In this document: positions 33,770 to 42,301 of the stretch, one piece after another | Layout of the letters: every line of letters starts with the position of its first letter | How positions within the stretch are numbered: the stretch's first letter is position 1 | Assembly (NCBI GenBank): GCA_016872605.1 | Contig: VGZI01000022.1 | Coordinates: 1-48,707 of the forward strand | Direction of reading: 5' to 3' | Source: Planctomycetota bacterium | GTDB taxonomy: Bacteria > Planctomycetota > Planctomycetia > Gemmatales > Gemmataceae | DNA: 48,707 bases | The notes under the pieces: model-generated | What the model saw: only the letters and a program-made list of their open reading frames with translations | What the model was told of the DNA's origin: nothing | Databases searched by the model: none | Translations under genes and position numbers: made by a program

Positions 33770-34451
33770 TTGTAACCTCCCCGCACGACTAGCCTTTGCG
33801 ATTTACTGCCCTATTTGATGGCGGACTCGGACGGGTGTCAAGAAAAAAACGGCTGTACATCCGATTGGCGTAATGACAGCTGTGCAAACAGCGCAACTTT
33901 CTTTGGGAGGGCGAGGCTCCTGCCGAGCCGTGAACTCGCAAGATTCCTGGCCCTTCCGGCTCGGCAGGAGCCTCGCCCTCCCAATTCGAGGTAGTGCTAT
34001 CAGTGCAGGGCTGAGAAGGTCAGGCGTCCCACCATGACCACTCGCGAATTTCGTCAGGCTGGCAAGGTTGACCTTCAAGAAGAAAGCACGCATGTGATGG
34101 GTCGTGTCAGCCCCCGCGCCCGTTCACATCGATGCCCACTGGACACTTTGGCGGAGTTCGCGCCGTGTGAAGATATTCGGAACGCGAAGAGTTTGCTGAT
34201 GCGCGAAAGTCTCCCGTTTGTGATCGACCCGAAGATGACAGAATTAGGTGGATTAGCGAAAATTAGTCCGTTGCGATTCCTGTGCATGCCGAGTTTAGGG
34301 TTAGTTGAGAAAACGCGCGCGCCTTGGTTGATTTTGGGCGTTGCATGCGACATAAAATAGAGTAGTTCTCATATTTCGCGCAACCACCGATTTGGCAACG
34401 TCGGACTTTCCCATTGGGCGCGAAAGAGAGGGGGAGGAGGCAAGGAAACAA
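33770..34451. other. Divergent intergenic region with core hairpin repeat
   Basis: About 680 bases between the GYF_2 and DUF1573 genes. Frames at 34034-34360 (plus) and 34075-34353 (minus) overlap each other, have no family resemblance and no ribosome binding site; I do not call them. It contains the hairpin at 33905-33982 and presumably both promoters. Confidence 0.45.
33905..33982. repeat. Hairpin repeat, same core as the 158-bp element
   Basis: Perfect 25-bp inverted arms (33905-33929 and 33958-33982) around a 28-base spacer. The arm sequence (gggagggcgaggctcctgcc...) is identical to the inner arms of the 158-bp elements, but the outer gggtgcac ends are absent here. It may be an independent or trimmed version. 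Confidence 0.8.
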
Positions 34452-35435
34452 ATGATTCGATACAGTCTGTTGGCCGTCGCCTTGTTCGCGTTCACCACTC
34501 CGGTGCACGCACAAAGCAAGGCCGCCCAATCTCTTTTTGACGAATTGACCCGCGACTTCGGCTCGGTGCCGCGCGGGCAGATCGTCAGTCATCCGTTCCG
34601 CATTGTCAACAACACCAAGGAAACGGTGCACATCTCCGGCGTCCGCGCCTCGTGCGGCCGGTGTTCACATGCACAGTCGCTACAGACCTGGCTGAAGCCG
34701 GGCGAAGAAACCGCCGTCATCGCCAAGATGTTCACGAGCGAGTTTCTCGGCACCAAGGACATCAAGGTCTACGTCACGTTCGACCAGCCATGGCGTACTG
34801 AAGTAACGCTCTGGATCCAGGCGAATAGCCGCGACGATATCGTCTTCTCGCCGGACAACATCGCGTTCGGCAAGGTCAAACAAGGGGCCACGCCGGAGAG
34901 CAAGATCACGGTCTCCTTCAACGGCTCGCCGACACAAGTCATGGAAGTCAAAAGCGAGAGCAATTATGTTCAGCCGACGCTCAAGGCGGTCAAAGGCCCG
35001 CGCGGCGAGACAGCATACGAAATCTCCGCCAAGCTCCGAGCCGATACCCCGGCCGGCAAGTGGTACACCGACATCTGGCTGAAGACCAACAACTCGTCCA
35101 TGCAGAAGCTACGCGTGCCGGTGACCGTCGAAGTCGAGGCCCCGCTGACCGTCAATCCGAGCACCGTATCGCTCGGTCAAGTGAAGGCCGGCACCGAAAC
35201 CGATCGCAAGGTGATGATTCGCGGCAAGACACCGTTCCGCATCACCGGCATCTTCGGCGCCGACAAGCAGCTGCAAGTTCGCTCCACCACCAACGAAAGC
35301 CTAACGGTTCACGTCCTGACCGTGACGATCAACCCCAGCCAGACCGGCGATCTGAAGAAGACGATTCGCGTCCTCACGGATCTGCAAACCAACGGCGAAA
35401 TCGAGTTTCACGCTCTCGCCGAGGTGGTTCCCTGA
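34452..35435 (+). CDS. Exported DUF1573 protein
   Basis: 327 residues with a signal peptide (MIRYSLLAVALFAFTTPVHA). DUF1573 core: LFDELTRDFGSVPRGQIVSH, FRIVNNTKETVHISGVRASC GRCSH, followed by further immunoglobulin-like beta repeats (NIAFGKVKQGATPESKITVS, STVSLGQVKAGTETDRKVMI). The family consists of Ig-like proteins of unknown role; in planctomycetes they usually compare 'dFGtvprG' units, as here. Probably periplasmic or surface-bound. Start 34452 is supported by ggaggaggcaaggaaac. A strong hairpin follows the stop codon. Confidence 0.88.
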   Translation: MIRYSLLAVALFAFTTPVHAQSKAAQSLFDELTRDFGSVPRGQIVSHPFRIVNNTKETVHISGVRASCGRCSHAQSLQTWLKPGEETAVIAKMFTSEFLGTKDIKVYVTFDQPWRTEVTLWIQANSRDDIVFSPDNIAFGKVKQGATPESKITVSFNGSPTQVMEVKSESNYVQPTLKAVKGPRGETAYEISAKLRADTPAGKWYTDIWLKTNNSSMQKLRVPVTVEVEAPLTVNPSTVSLGQVKAGTETDRKVMIRGKTPFRITGIFGADKQLQVRSTTNESLTVHVLTVTINPSQTGDLKKTIRVLTDLQTNGEIEFHALAEVVP

Positions 35436-35436
35436 C

Positions 35437-35509
35437 GAATAAGTTAGAGCCTGAAGCGTGAGCGAAGGAGGCCCGATCCTTCGCTCACGCTTCAGGCTCT
35501 GACTTATTC
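35437..35509. terminator. Long hairpin between convergent genes
   Basis: 33-base arms (35437-35469 and 35477-35509) pair with a single mismatch around a 7-base loop. It fills the whole gap between the stop codons of the DUF1573 gene and the ABC permease, so it can terminate both transcripts. The core (agagcctgaagcgtgagcga) is shared with 46992-47051 and, less closely, 45139-45187 and 7391-7440. Confidence 0.75.
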
Positions 35510-36643
35510 TCACGACAAGCGCTTGCGGAACTTCATCGCCGCCAGAAAAAACGCCACGATTCCCATCGTCCACAAAATCACCGCATGAAGCCAGAGTTCG
35601 GACCAGCCCGCGCCACGCAGGATGACGCCGCGCGCCGCGTCGATCAGCCACGTCGTGGGGAATATCTGCGCGACGTACCAAAAAAACCACGGCATCGAGT
35701 CGAGCGGGAAGACGTAACCCGACAGGAAGATCGATGGCATCATCGTTCCCATCGCCATCTGCCCCGCCGCCTCGCGCGTGTCCACCTGCGTCGAGATGTA
35801 CAAGCCCATCCCCAAGAACGCAAAGGTAAACGGCAACGTGAAGAGCAACAGCGTTACGACGTAGCCGTGGATCGGCACCTGGAAAATCGACCACATGAAG
35901 AACAGGATGCTGCAGAACTCGATGATCGTCAGGACGAGGTACGGGATCAGCTTGCCGAAGACCAGTTCACCGGCTTTCACCGGCGTCATGAAAAGCTGTT
36001 CGAGCGTTCCCTTCTCCTTTTCGCGAACGATGGCGTTGGCGGAAAGCATGATGGCCATCATTTGGCACATGACGACCATCAGGCCAGGGATGAAGAAATT
36101 GGCCGAGCGCGTGTCGGGATTGAAGAGAATGCGTGGCCGCATGTCGATCGCCAATCCGCCGGCGGCCTCGCTGAGTTGCTGTTTGAGCGATTCCTGCAGG
36201 CCCAGGGCGTTGCTGACATTGAGCGCCTCGCCGGCCACGCTCGACTCCGAGCCGTCAACCAGCACGAGGACCTGCGCGGGGCGTTTGGCTTCCACGGCTC
36301 GCGAAAAATCCTCGGGAATCTTGATGCCGACCTTGGCTCGGCCCGATCGAATCATCCAATTGATCTCATCCTCCGTCGCAACGTGCTTGACGACGCGAAA
36401 GTCCTTTGAGTTCTCGAACATGCGGATGAGCCGACGGCTCTCCTCGGTCTGACACTGGTTGAGCACAACCGTCGAGATGAATCGCACGTTGGTGTTGATC
36501 GCATAGCCGAGCAGGAACAGTTCGAGCACGGGAATGAACAACGCAAAGAACAGCGTCGCCGGATCGCGAATGATATGCAAGAATTCCTTGCGTGCGACCG
36601 CGTAGGTGCGCTGCAACGAGAAACCGTTGTCCATCGTTTCCAT
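35510..36643 (-). CDS. ABC-2 type transporter permease
   Basis: 377-residue inner-membrane permease of the ABC-2/YhhJ-YbhS kind. It has an N-terminal helix (LFFALFIPVLELFLLGYAIN), a large extracytoplasmic domain (SKDFRVVKHVATEDEINWMI, QVLVLVDGSESSVAGEAL), then five membrane helices, with the family's cytoplasmic motif NAIVREKEKGTLEQLFMTPV between helices and LSGYVFPLDSMPWFFWYVAQ IFPTTW near the end. It would need a separate ATPase and often a membrane-fusion protein (as in YhiI-RbbA-YhhJ); neither is adjacent. Substrate unknown (drug or glycolipid export in relatives). Start 36643 has no strong ribosome binding site; METMDNG gives a second Met at 36634. Confidence 0.87.
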   Translation of the reverse strand: METMDNGFSLQRTYAVARKEFLHIIRDPATLFFALFIPVLELFLLGYAINTNVRFISTVVLNQCQTEESRRLIRMFENSKDFRVVKHVATEDEINWMIRSGRAKVGIKIPEDFSRAVEAKRPAQVLVLVDGSESSVAGEALNVSNALGLQESLKQQLSEAAGGLAIDMRPRILFNPDTRSANFFIPGLMVVMCQMMAIMLSANAIVREKEKGTLEQLFMTPVKAGELVFGKLIPYLVLTIIEFCSILFFMWSIFQVPIHGYVVTLLLFTLPFTFAFLGMGLYISTQVDTREAAGQMAMGTMMPSIFLSGYVFPLDSMPWFFWYVAQIFPTTWLIDAARGVILRGAGWSELWLHAVILWTMGIVAFFLAAMKFRKRLS

Positions 36644-36800
36644 CCTGCGTCAGCAAGTCGGCCGACTGACAGTATGGCTTATCCCGAACTTCCCGCGAAG
36701 GCCATAGGACCTGTTATTGCCATGGCAAGGGAGCGCTTTCATGTACTGCTGGTGTCCCTTCGTGAGTCGCAAAGCCGCCTTCACCTACCAACGTATGATC

Positions 36801-36958
36801 GGGTGCACGACATGGTTTGCAAACGGCACGGGTGGGCGAGGCTCCTGCCGAGCCGCGAGCCCGCGAAATACTTGATTTCGGACGAGTATCCTGTCGCTTC
36901 CGGCTCGGCAGCAGCCTCGCCCTCCCGAAGCAGGCCACGCAGACCATATAGTGCACCC
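36801..36958. mobile_element. 158-bp MITE-like element, copy 2
   Basis: Starts gggtgcac and ends gtgcaccc; flanked by a perfect 9-bp duplication CGTATGATC (36792-36800 and 36959-36967). Same length as copy 1 (11767-11924) and about 95% identical; its right terminal repeat has two changes. Taking the element and one duplicate out joins the flanks into an open minus-strand frame (see 36959-37111), which marks it as a genuine insertion. Confidence 0.88.
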
Positions 36959-37111
36959 CGTATGATCAAGTCCGTGGCGACCGCGAACAGGCCATGCCGA
37001 TTGGCGTAGGGCCGCGACGCGTCGTTGAAGTCGTAGCGAATCTCGGAACGCATGGTGACGGCCCGCGTCGGCGTCCATGAAAGACCCGCGGTGATCGCGG
37101 TGTTTCTTCTT
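36959..37111 (-). pseudogene. C-terminal remnant of an outer-membrane beta-barrel protein
   Basis: A minus-strand frame reads TAITAGLSWTPTRAVTMRSE, then IRYDFNDASRPYANRHGLFA and VATDLIIR, where the mobile element interrupts it. Without the element the next codons are CGT TGG TAG (36785-36793), giving ...DLIIRW-stop. A final aromatic residue after alternating hydrophobic residues is the classic barrel-insertion signal. Upstream (37112-37114) there is a stop codon and no further barrel sequence, so only about 55 codons are left. The gene was probably already decaying when, or after, the element landed. Confidence 0.6.
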
Positions 37112-37155
37112 TATCGGCTTTTCCTTGAGCCCGCCTGATCGCAGGAGCGGCCAAG

Positions 37156-37911
37156 CTATCGTCCGTGCGCCAACACCGCGACGTAGATCGCCTTGGGTTT
37201 CTGGATGCGGAGAGCGCGAGCGGCCTCGCTTGCCGTGGCGCCGGTCGTCAATACGTCGTCGACGAGCACGAGGGTTTTGCCCAGCAATTCCGCGTCGGCC
37301 TGAGACTCGAACGCGTTCTTGACGTTCTCATGCCGCGCCGTGGCACTTGTTTGGCTCGTCTGTTGTGGCGTGCCGCGCGATCGCCAAACGACATGGGGCA
37401 TGTACGGGATTCCGAGTTCGTACGCCAATGCCTGAGCCAGTACATCAGGCGAGTTGAACCCGCGCCGCCAACGCCGCATCCAATGCAGCGGCACCGGCAC
37501 GACGACGTCCGGTTGGACTTCGCGCAAACGCGAGGCCATCTCTCTAGCCCAGAGGACGGCAACGACGTCGGCCAATTCCTCACCCTCCCAGTACTTCATG
37601 CGCAGGATAACCTCTCGCAGCAGGCCATCATAAGGGCCCATGCGAAAAGCTCCGTCGAAACCGAATGAGTGATCGCGACAATCCGGACAGCCATCTTTCA
37701 GCGAGAGATGGGGCCCAACCGTGCTGGAACAGCGCCGACACGTCGGGAACGGATCGACCGTGAGCTTGGACATGCATCGCACGCAGATTTGGTCCTGCTC
37801 ACCGGCCATAAGCTCGCCGCAGACCCAGCAGGTGTTGGGATAGATGAGTTGCACGAAACCGCGTGCAAGGTCGCAGAATAACGTGGCAGGGTTGGACCAA
37901 GAACTCGACAT
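37156..37911 (-). CDS. comF: ComF-family phosphoribosyltransferase
   Basis: 251 residues. A double zinc-ribbon N-terminus (NTCWVCGELMAGEQDQICVR C and CRRCSSTVGP...CPDC) precedes a type I phosphoribosyltransferase-like domain with GAFRMGPYDGLLREVILRMK, VVVPVPLHWMRRWRRGFN and the PRPP motif LVLVDDVLTTGATASEAA. ComF is a cytoplasmic protein needed for DNA uptake in naturally competent bacteria, interacting with the ComFA helicase and DprA; in other bacteria the role (GntX-like) is unclear. No other competence gene is visible. It lies 74 bases after kdoO on the same strand and may be the last gene of a four-gene run. Start 37911 is the ATG giving family length. Confidence 0.9.
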   Translation of the reverse strand: MSSSWSNPATLFCDLARGFVQLIYPNTCWVCGELMAGEQDQICVRCMSKLTVDPFPTCRRCSSTVGPHLSLKDGCPDCRDHSFGFDGAFRMGPYDGLLREVILRMKYWEGEELADVVAVLWAREMASRLREVQPDVVVPVPLHWMRRWRRGFNSPDVLAQALAYELGIPYMPHVVWRSRGTPQQTSQTSATARHENVKNAFESQADAELLGKTLVLVDDVLTTGATASEAARALRIQKPKAIYVAVLAHGR

Positions 37912-37985
37912 GCCTGCTTCACCGTGCTAACCCGCAGCGCCAGCAAAGTCCGCCCTTGCTGGTGTTGCGGGCTAGTATCGCGGAA

Positions 37986-38858
37986 TCATGCAGCAATCGG
38001 CAAGACCTGTACGCCGCTCTTGCGTTCGAGCAACGCGGCAGGCGACTCATCGGGCAGGGCGAGCGAGCGCGGCGACACGAAAAAGGAGTGCTCCAGGGCG
38101 TACTGCCCGCGCAACTCCGCGTGACTGACCGTGTCGGAAAAGAAGAGCCACGCCGTCTGCGGCTTGAATCGCCATAGCTTGCGCGAGGCTCGTTCCTGGA
38201 AATCGTCGTTCATCTTCAGGAAGTGATGAAACCGCAGCATGAAGTCGTCGTATTCCGATCGCTGCGGCGCATGCGGCTGAAACAGGCTCAGAATCCCCTG
38301 CCCGATGCGGCGCACCCACGTGTTTCGCTGCGGTCCTGGCAATCCAGCCTCTTCGCCGTACTTTTCCAGCACCTTGGCGAATGGCTCCGCCGTCGCCCAG
38401 ACGCGGTCATCGGTCGGGTTGATATTCACGTAGAGCCGCAAGATACGCCAGCCACGCGTCGGCCGGGAAGGAAAGGCGTCAAAGTGGAGCAGATCGTTGC
38501 GCGCGGTGAGGCGAAGCCTGCGCGTCGCTTCTTCCTCGGGGCGAAAACTAGCGCGATCCAGCTGCCAGGCCGCCGCATAATGAGGAAGCAGTTCGCCGAG
38601 CCATCGACTCGCGCGCCTGGAGAAGTCGCACATCAATGCTCGCAAGCCGTCGGCTTGCTCGGGAGATTGCATTTCGAACCCGGACACCGTGGAGTCCGCC
38701 GGCTTGAAACTGATGTTCTTATGGGCCGACCCAGCGAGCTTTTGCTGAAAGAGAAACGTAAGCGCATCGGCCGTCGGCAGCGGAAAAGGGCACGGCGCAA
38801 ACGTGACGAGTTCACCGCGTTCGAGCCGTTCTTCGAGAGAAGGGATGGCGACACTCAT
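37986..38858 (-). CDS. kdoO: Kdo hydroxylase-like Fe(II)/2-oxoglutarate dioxygenase
   Basis: 290 residues resembling the Kdo 3-hydroxylase KdoO of Burkholderia and Yersinia, which converts Kdo to Ko in the lipopolysaccharide inner core. Visible: NISFKPADSTVSGF, the iron motif LLHFDAFPSRPTRGWRILRL (HxD), YVNINPTDDRVWATAEPF, MLRFHHFLKMNDDFQERA, and a distal SDTVSHAELRGQYALEHSFF with the second-shell His. The start at 38858 (MSVAIPSLEERLERG) has GGAG upstream; the longer frame to 38942 reaches into the kinase gene's end region and is not supported. It sits 61 bases after the HDOD-kinase gene on the same strand. The assignment rests on recalled motifs, not an alignment. Confidence 0.75.
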   Translation of the reverse strand: MSVAIPSLEERLERGELVTFAPCPFPLPTADALTFLFQQKLAGSAHKNISFKPADSTVSGFEMQSPEQADGLRALMCDFSRRASRWLGELLPHYAAAWQLDRASFRPEEEATRRLRLTARNDLLHFDAFPSRPTRGWRILRLYVNINPTDDRVWATAEPFAKVLEKYGEEAGLPGPQRNTWVRRIGQGILSLFQPHAPQRSEYDDFMLRFHHFLKMNDDFQERASRKLWRFKPQTAWLFFSDTVSHAELRGQYALEHSFFVSPRSLALPDESPAALLERKSGVQVLPIAA

Positions 38859-38919
38859 CTTGGATGCTCCGGGCGTCGCGTACGCCCGCATGTACGATGC
38901 GGGGCCAAACGTGCAAAAC

Positions 38920-40635
38920 CTACGCGCTGCGGACGAGTTCATCGTCGAGGTGATAGCCGCCGGTCCCTGCCGGAATGATGGGTGTATCCGCGAGAGGGAG
39001 CGTCAGGACGAAGCGCGTAACTCCGCCGCTAGCGCCGTCGAATCGGACATCGCCACCCTGCTGGCGAGCCAGACGCCAAGCGATAGGCAATCCAAGGCCT
39101 CGTCCGCGCCCCGCGTTCCGTCCCGAATAGAACGGATCGAACAGATGCTCGCAGGCCATTGCGGACGGTCCGTGGCCATTGTCCTCGACGATGATTTCAA
39201 GCGATCGATTGGACTTAAGCTCGGCCCGAATACGCGCCCACCCATCCGCCGGCGCCGCCTCGATGGCGTTGCGCACGAGTCCGGTCAGTGCAACGAGGGC
39301 TTGCTTGGGATCTGCCCACAACAGTTCGTCCGTCTCTGGACCAACGACGATCATCTGGACTCGGCGCTGCTGTGCGAGCAACTCCTGGCTGTCCGCAGCG
39401 TCGCGGATCAGCTTGCGCGTTGACACCGATTGCAGATGAGGTGGATGCGGCCTCGCAAACTGCATCAGGTCTGTCAGCATCTGATGCACGCGCTGCGTCT
39501 GACCGATGATCTTTTGCAGGCTGGGCGTGATCTTGTCACGCAGGCTCTCGAGATACGCGCCGACGTCCTCAATCTCCTCGGCCGGGACGTCGAACCATTC
39601 CATCTGTTTGAGAACGTACTGAGCCTGCCCCGAAATGACGGCGAGCGGATTATTGATTTCGTGCCCCGCTCCGGCCGCGAACTCTGCTAAAGCGGACAGC
39701 TTGAGTGCATTGAGTCGCGTCGTCTCTTCGGAATTTTGATGTGTCAGTGCGTCCTGCAGAAGATCGACGTCATTCTGCAATCGATCGACCCAAGCGGAGT
39801 CATTGTGCCGACGATTCTCAAGAGCGAGCTGCAGAAGCTCTGGCAGCAGCGAGTGTTGGCCAATCGGCTCCCACGTGCGAAGCGGGTGCGGCACCGTAAA
39901 CGCCGCATCGGCAAGAAGCCCAGCAGCGACGGCGCTGATCCCCAGTTCGTGAAGCAAATCCGACGACGGCGTCCCGACCGCCAAACCGAGACTACTTGTG
40001 CGCTCTTGGCACAAACGCACGGCAAGCTGAACCGCCGCGAATAGACGCCGATCCGCGCCCAAGCGTTCCGCCGTCCCGATCGGCATGCCGAGGAAGCTGA
40101 TGATGGCCGACAGCCAAGCCGGCAGTCGCCAGGCCCGGCACAATCGCCCCACCAGACCGGAATGATCACGGCCCCATTGCTCGCGCTGCCAAGCCGATGG
40201 ATCGCCGGCCTTTTTCGAGCAGATGAGATAATCGCCGATGCGTTCTGGGCTCACCGCGGCCACGCCCAACCAACCGAGCGGCGCCAGAAACCCAGCGATC
40301 CAAGCGCGGGCCCCGTCGCCACCAGCCTTGTCGGCGATTTGACTTGCCAAGACCGCCTGAGCGAAACAGGTACGCAGAACCACATCGTGCCCCGACTGGT
40401 TCCAGTCGACGAAACCGATCGAGAAGCAACTCTGATGCTGGAGCGTTGTTTCAAGAAGTGCGACATCGAGAGGCAACAATGAATCGAGAACGCGGGCCGA
40501 AAGGAGAACCATCCCCGGATCGCCGCGCAGCTGCGTCCAGAGCGACGGCATGTGCGATCGAACCAGCGCCGTCAGCGAGCCGAGGCTCGGCGCCAGCCAG
40601 GGCAATTCCATCGCCCTTTCGCCCGGTGTTTTCAT
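38920..40635 (-). CDS. HDOD-domain histidine kinase
   Basis: 571 residues without membrane helices. The N-terminal ~290 residues look like an HDOD domain (DSLLPLDVALLETTLQHQSC, VVLRTCFAQAVLASQIADKA, WIAGFLAPLGWLGVAAV, GRDHSGLVGRLCRAWRLPAW), an HD-related output fold lacking metal residues. The C-terminal part is a histidine kinase: H-box LAEFAAGAGHEINNPLAVIS, a DHp helix pair, N-box GLVRNAIEAA, G1 VEDNGHGP, F-box DPFYSGR, G2 GRGLGLPIA. It is thus a cytoplasmic sensor, its input probably through HDOD. The response regulator gene is directly upstream on the same strand (88-base gap), making a likely cognate pair. Start 40635 or 40611 (MELPWLAPS, preceded by AAAGGG). Confidence 0.87.
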   Translation of the reverse strand: MKTPGERAMELPWLAPSLGSLTALVRSHMPSLWTQLRGDPGMVLLSARVLDSLLPLDVALLETTLQHQSCFSIGFVDWNQSGHDVVLRTCFAQAVLASQIADKAGGDGARAWIAGFLAPLGWLGVAAVSPERIGDYLICSKKAGDPSAWQREQWGRDHSGLVGRLCRAWRLPAWLSAIISFLGMPIGTAERLGADRRLFAAVQLAVRLCQERTSSLGLAVGTPSSDLLHELGISAVAAGLLADAAFTVPHPLRTWEPIGQHSLLPELLQLALENRRHNDSAWVDRLQNDVDLLQDALTHQNSEETTRLNALKLSALAEFAAGAGHEINNPLAVISGQAQYVLKQMEWFDVPAEEIEDVGAYLESLRDKITPSLQKIIGQTQRVHQMLTDLMQFARPHPPHLQSVSTRKLIRDAADSQELLAQQRRVQMIVVGPETDELLWADPKQALVALTGLVRNAIEAAPADGWARIRAELKSNRSLEIIVEDNGHGPSAMACEHLFDPFYSGRNAGRGRGLGLPIAWRLARQQGGDVRFDGASGGVTRFVLTLPLADTPIIPAGTGGYHLDDELVRSA

Positions 40636-40664
40636 GGGACATCCATGTCTTGTGAGGACCGACG

Positions 40665-40725
40665 GGCGAGAGCCGAGGGGCGAGTAATCATCTCGCCCCT
40701 CACCCCTCTCCCCTTGCCTCTCCTT
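40665..40725. repeat. GC-rich repeat between response regulator and kinase
   Basis: gggcgagagccgaggggcgag with its partial complement ctcgcccct; a perfect 9-bp hairpin lies at 40676-40700, followed by C/T-rich cacccctctccccttgcc. Its composition matches the inserts found inside genes at 3772, 8086 and 30144. Confidence 0.6.
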
Positions 40726-41308
40726 ACGCTACCGCTTCCACCTGCTCCATCTCGAGCAGCGTGCACATGCGCTCGATCAGCTGCTCCGCATCGAATGGCT
40801 TGTGCATGAAATCGTCGGCGCCGGCCAAACGCAGATCCTGAATCTTGTCGTCTTCGATCATGCCGCTGATGCACAGGATGCGCACTTCTTCCATCGTGTT
40901 GTCCGCACGCACCCGCTGGCACACTTCCTTGCCGTTGATGTCCGGCAACATGACGTCCAGAACGAGCAAGTCAGGTCGATACTCTTTCACCAGCATGCCG
41001 GCATCGAAGCCGGTGGTAGCGACCTTCACCTCAAAACGACCATCCTCTTCGAGGAACTTGGTCATGACTTCAACGAGTTCGACATCGTCGTCGACTAGAA
41101 GGACCTTGCGGCGGCCCGATTCGAGCGCGTCGGTCGGGATGCCGTTGTCCTTCATGAACTTGTACAGCATCTCGCGCGGGATGCGGCGAAAGCGCGACCC
41201 AGGGACTCGAAAGCCCTTGAGCTGCCCGTTGTCGAAACAACGGATGATGGTTTGTTGGCTGACCTTGCAAATCTTGGCAGCTTCGCCCGTCGTGAAAACA
41301 GTCTTCAT
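40724..41308 (-). CDS. Response regulator with N-terminal excisionase-type HTH
   Basis: 194 residues. Residues 1-55 are a MerR/excisionase-like DNA-binding domain (FTTGEAAKICKVSQQTIIRC, GFRVPGSRFRRIPREMLYKF), residues 68-185 a receiver domain with acidic pair D73/D74, phospho-acceptor D118 (LLVLDVMLPD), S148 and K170 (HKPFD). The DNA-binding domain in front of the receiver is the reverse of the common order. Phosphorylation by the HDOD kinase encoded next to it is likely. ATG 41308 (MKTVFTT) is chosen; ATG 41320 in the same frame would add MDVP. The upstream open frame to 41422 is made of repeat. It heads the minus-strand run of RR, kinase, kdoO, comF. Confidence 0.88.
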   Translation of the reverse strand: MKTVFTTGEAAKICKVSQQTIIRCFDNGQLKGFRVPGSRFRRIPREMLYKFMKDNGIPTDALESGRRKVLLVDDDVELVEVMTKFLEEDGRFEVKVATTGFDAGMLVKEYRPDLLVLDVMLPDINGKEVCQRVRADNTMEEVRILCISGMIEDDKIQDLRLAGADDFMHKPFDAEQLIERMCTLLEMEQVEAVA

Positions 41309-41368
41309 GGGTACATCCATCCCTCGCCAGCCTTCGCTGGCCTTTGAGACAGGTCCGCGACACAGGTC

Positions 41369-41435
41369 GTGGTGAGTGGTGAATGGTGAATGGTCATGCA
41401 ACCACGACTCACCACTCACCACTCACCACTCACCA
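41369..41435. repeat. Tandem/inverted 'GGTGAGTG' block
   Basis: Left half: gtggtgagtggtgaatggtg; right half: four copies of ccactcac-type units. The halves are complementary and can form a long hairpin. Same type as 27949-28029. Confidence 0.7.
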
Positions 41436-41957
41436 AACTCCTTCTTCCGCAAGAAGGCGGCGGACCGAGATCTTCCTTGACTTGCCTCAACCGAGTTCCG
41501 ACAGCAAGTCTCGCAACACCTCCGCAGAATACCGCGAACGCAATATTCGGATCAATCCCAAAATTCGTCCCTGTCGGCACTCTTGCGAGGTTTTGCCAGT
41601 CTTGCCGATGGTCCTGATTATAACCACCTTGCAGGCCATGTCAATGCAAGCCTGGCTCTGGGCGATTTGCGCAAGTCAAGAGACCTCAGCGGGTTGCAGG
41701 ATTCACCAACCGACATTATCTCCTAAGGATGAATACTTAGCTCCACGACGATAATCCCCACGAATGCAATATTTCTCGCAATCGCGTTATTTCCATATCG
41801 TCCACTATCTTGCCTGACTTGATTGGATTGGTCAGATTCGCATTGCGAAGCCAGAGAAACTCTGCGGGCGCCGCATGCGGTCTCGCATTCATCACATCGC
41901 AGAGCCCACGAGCGCTTGGCGTTTTTCTTGAGACTTCTCGCCGATCCCCAAACGAAA

Positions 41958-41987
41958 TTAACCACAGAGACACCGAGGACACAGAGA
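41958..41987. repeat. 'accacagagacaccgagg' dispersed motif
   Basis: A 30-base stretch of cacagag/acaccgag/gacacagag units. Motifs of this kind recur in intergenic DNA of planctomycetes and other bacteria as I recall; here there is one copy. Confidence 0.45.
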
Positions 41988-42157
41988 GATGCAAGGCGGT
42001 AGAATTGGCCGATCACGTCAAGAGTTTTGCTCAGATGAAATGGGAACCGACAGATCGTCTATTCTTCTCCACATCTGAATTTTCTATGCGTCACTAACGA
42101 TCAACTTCAGCGCCAGGTGCGCAGCAATTCTGCGAGGAAGTCGATTCAAAATTCCAT

Positions 42158-42180
42158 CACGAAAACACGAAAACACGAAA
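42158..42180. repeat. Triplicated 'cacgaaaa' motif
   Basis: Three head-to-tail copies of cacgaaaa (8-base period). Single locus in the window; may be a dispersed short repeat. Confidence 0.45.
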
Positions 42181-42253
42181 AAAGGGAGAAGTTGAATCTG
42201 AGCAAATTCAAATTTCCTTCCTAGGCTTTGGCTTCCATGGATTGATGGATGCA

Positions 42254-42301
42254 GGGTGCGTGAAACGCACCGGTCCGCTCATCGGTGCGTTGCACGCACC
42301 C
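42254..42301. repeat. 19-bp-arm palindrome 'gggtgcgtgaaacgcaccg'
   Basis: Arms at 42254-42272 and 42283-42301 pair with one mismatch around a 10-base loop. Each arm is itself partly palindromic (ggtgcgt/acgcacc), so cruciform or nested hairpins are possible. Confidence 0.65.

Noticed and set aside
34034..34360. 108-codon plus-strand frame
   Set aside because: No ribosome binding site or family resemblance, and a similar-length frame overlaps it on the other strand.
36781..37053. 90-residue minus-strand protein
   Set aside because: Its first third is a decayed outer-membrane barrel end and the rest is the mobile element read through.
41369..41435. Possible CRISPR array
   Set aside because: Repeat units are 7-9 bases, contiguous and without spacers; no cas genes are in the window.
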